DNA from: an uncultured Anaerotruncus sp.
GTDB lineage: Bacteria > Bacillota > Clostridia > Oscillospirales > CAG-272
Length of the DNA stretch: 15,125 nucleotides
Assembly (NCBI GenBank): GCA_905210995.1
Contig: CAJLZE010000055.1
Coordinates: 1-15,125, forward strand
Direction of reading: 5' to 3'
Within the stretch, counting starts at the first letter, position 1. Every line of letters begins with the position of its first letter. A program made the position numbers and the translations under genes. The notes beneath the pieces were generated by a model. It was given only the letters and a program-made list of their open reading frames with translations, searched no databases and had not been told where the DNA came from. Positions 14,591-15,125 of the stretch are shown here, in pieces.

Positions 14591-15125
14591 GTGAACATCT
14601 GGCATGACATTGACCCCGCAATGATACGACCCGAAAATTTTTCGGCGCTCATTGAGATCCCCAAGGGCGGAAAGTGCAAGTATGAGCTTGACAAGCGCAC
14701 AGGCATTCTTCGTCTTGACCGCGTTCTTTACACCTCGACCCATTATCCCGCCAACTACGGTTTTATACCGCGCACCTATGCCGACGACGGCGACCCGCTC
14801 GACGTGCTCGTTATCGGCAACGAGCCGATCTATCCCATGACGCTCGTTCAGGTGTATCCCATAGGCGTTATGCGCATGATCGACGGCGGCAGGCTTGACG
14901 ACAAGATCATATCCGTGCCATTCTCCGATCCGAACTACAACACCATAACCTCCATCGACGATCTTCCCGCGCATATTTTCGATGAAATAATGCACTTTTT
15001 CTCGGTCTACAAGCAGCTTGAAAACAAGCAGACCGCCGTCAAAGAGCTTTATTGCACCGACGAGGCGAAAAAAATAATCGCCGACGCGATAGAGGGATAT
15101 AAAAAGAAATTCCCGGATAAGGCGT
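14591..15125 (+). CDS. ppa: Inorganic pyrophosphatase, family I, cut by right edge
   Basis: The gene starts with GTG at 14591, 6 bases after GGAGG. The GTG is chosen because no ATG in frame has a comparable site. At least 178 residues are visible and the frame is open at the window end, so only the extreme C-terminus is missing. The family I signature DGDPLDV (Asp66, Asp68, Asp71) gives the metal-binding aspartates, and EIPKGGKCKYELDK (22-35) gives the substrate-binding Glu22, Lys30 and Lys35 region. YPANYGFIPRT and GVMRMIDGGRLDDKIISVP also match. The cytoplasmic enzyme hydrolyses pyrophosphate to phosphate and so drives biosynthesis. The gene lies 20 bases after the obg stop and is probably co-transcribed with it. 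Confidence 0.95.
   Translation, partial: MNIWHDIDPAMIRPENFSALIEIPKGGKCKYELDKRTGILRLDRVLYTSTHYPANYGFIPRTYADDGDPLDVLVIGNEPIYPMTLVQVYPIGVMRMIDGGRLDDKIISVPFSDPNYNTITSIDDLPAHIFDEIMHFFSVYKQLENKQTAVKELYCTDEAKKIIADAIEGYKKKFPDKA

Noticed and set aside
1..15125. Search for tRNA, rRNA, CRISPR, IS elements, toxin-antitoxin pairs and phage genes
   Set aside because: None recognised. Intergenic gaps are short and hold only promoters, ribosome sites and minor stems.

Overview
The window looks like chromosomal DNA from an uncultured, moderately GC-rich member of the Clostridia (Firmicutes/Bacillota). The reasons are the DUF6062 protein, an archaeal/clostridial-type 8-oxoguanine glycosylase, the pairing of a DUF512 Fe-S protein with Der, Shine-Dalgarno sites of the GGAGG type before almost every gene, and near-consensus sigma-A promoters with extended -10 elements. 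The genus cannot be read from the sequence. No tRNA, rRNA, CRISPR array, IS element or phage gene was seen. Coding is dense and no gap between genes exceeds about 170 bases.

Bases 1-3429, minus strand: one transcription unit read right to left from a textbook promoter at 3401-3429. It encodes a MoxR-type AAA+ ATPase, a DUF58 protein and a polytopic membrane protein cut by the left edge. This is the usual MoxR/DUF58 cassette, thought to act in envelope or protein-complex maturation.

Bases 3430-5045: a small ferritin-like di-iron protein (plus) and an OGG1-type 8-oxoguanine DNA glycosylase (minus) converge with 18 bases between them. Both fit oxidative-stress defence in an anaerobe.

Bases 5013-9472, plus strand: a four-gene unit behind an extended -10 promoter. 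It holds a DUF6062 protein with two tandem CxxC/CxxH metal-site-like modules, the tRNA wobble-uridine methyltransferase MnmM (YtqB), a membrane-anchored M15 (VanY-like) peptidase with a very long Arg/Ala-rich cytoplasmic tail, and a DMT/EamA transporter that overlaps it by one base.

Bases 9485-15125, plus strand: a second unit behind a TTGACA-17-TACAAT promoter with a small palindrome in its spacer. It encodes a PDZ plus radical-SAM-like DUF512 protein, a DUF4163/DUF3298-type lipoprotein, the ribosome-assembly GTPases Der and Obg, and inorganic pyrophosphatase (cut by the right edge). As given, obg carries a one-base insertion at about 13667 that separates its Obg fold from its GTPase domain. 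Everything on either side of the insertion is intact.

The window is mostly housekeeping. No clear new multi-gene system was found. The points most worth a second look are the obg frameshift, the unusual M15 peptidase, the duplicated Cys/His module in the DUF6062 protein and the Der-Obg-pyrophosphatase arrangement.
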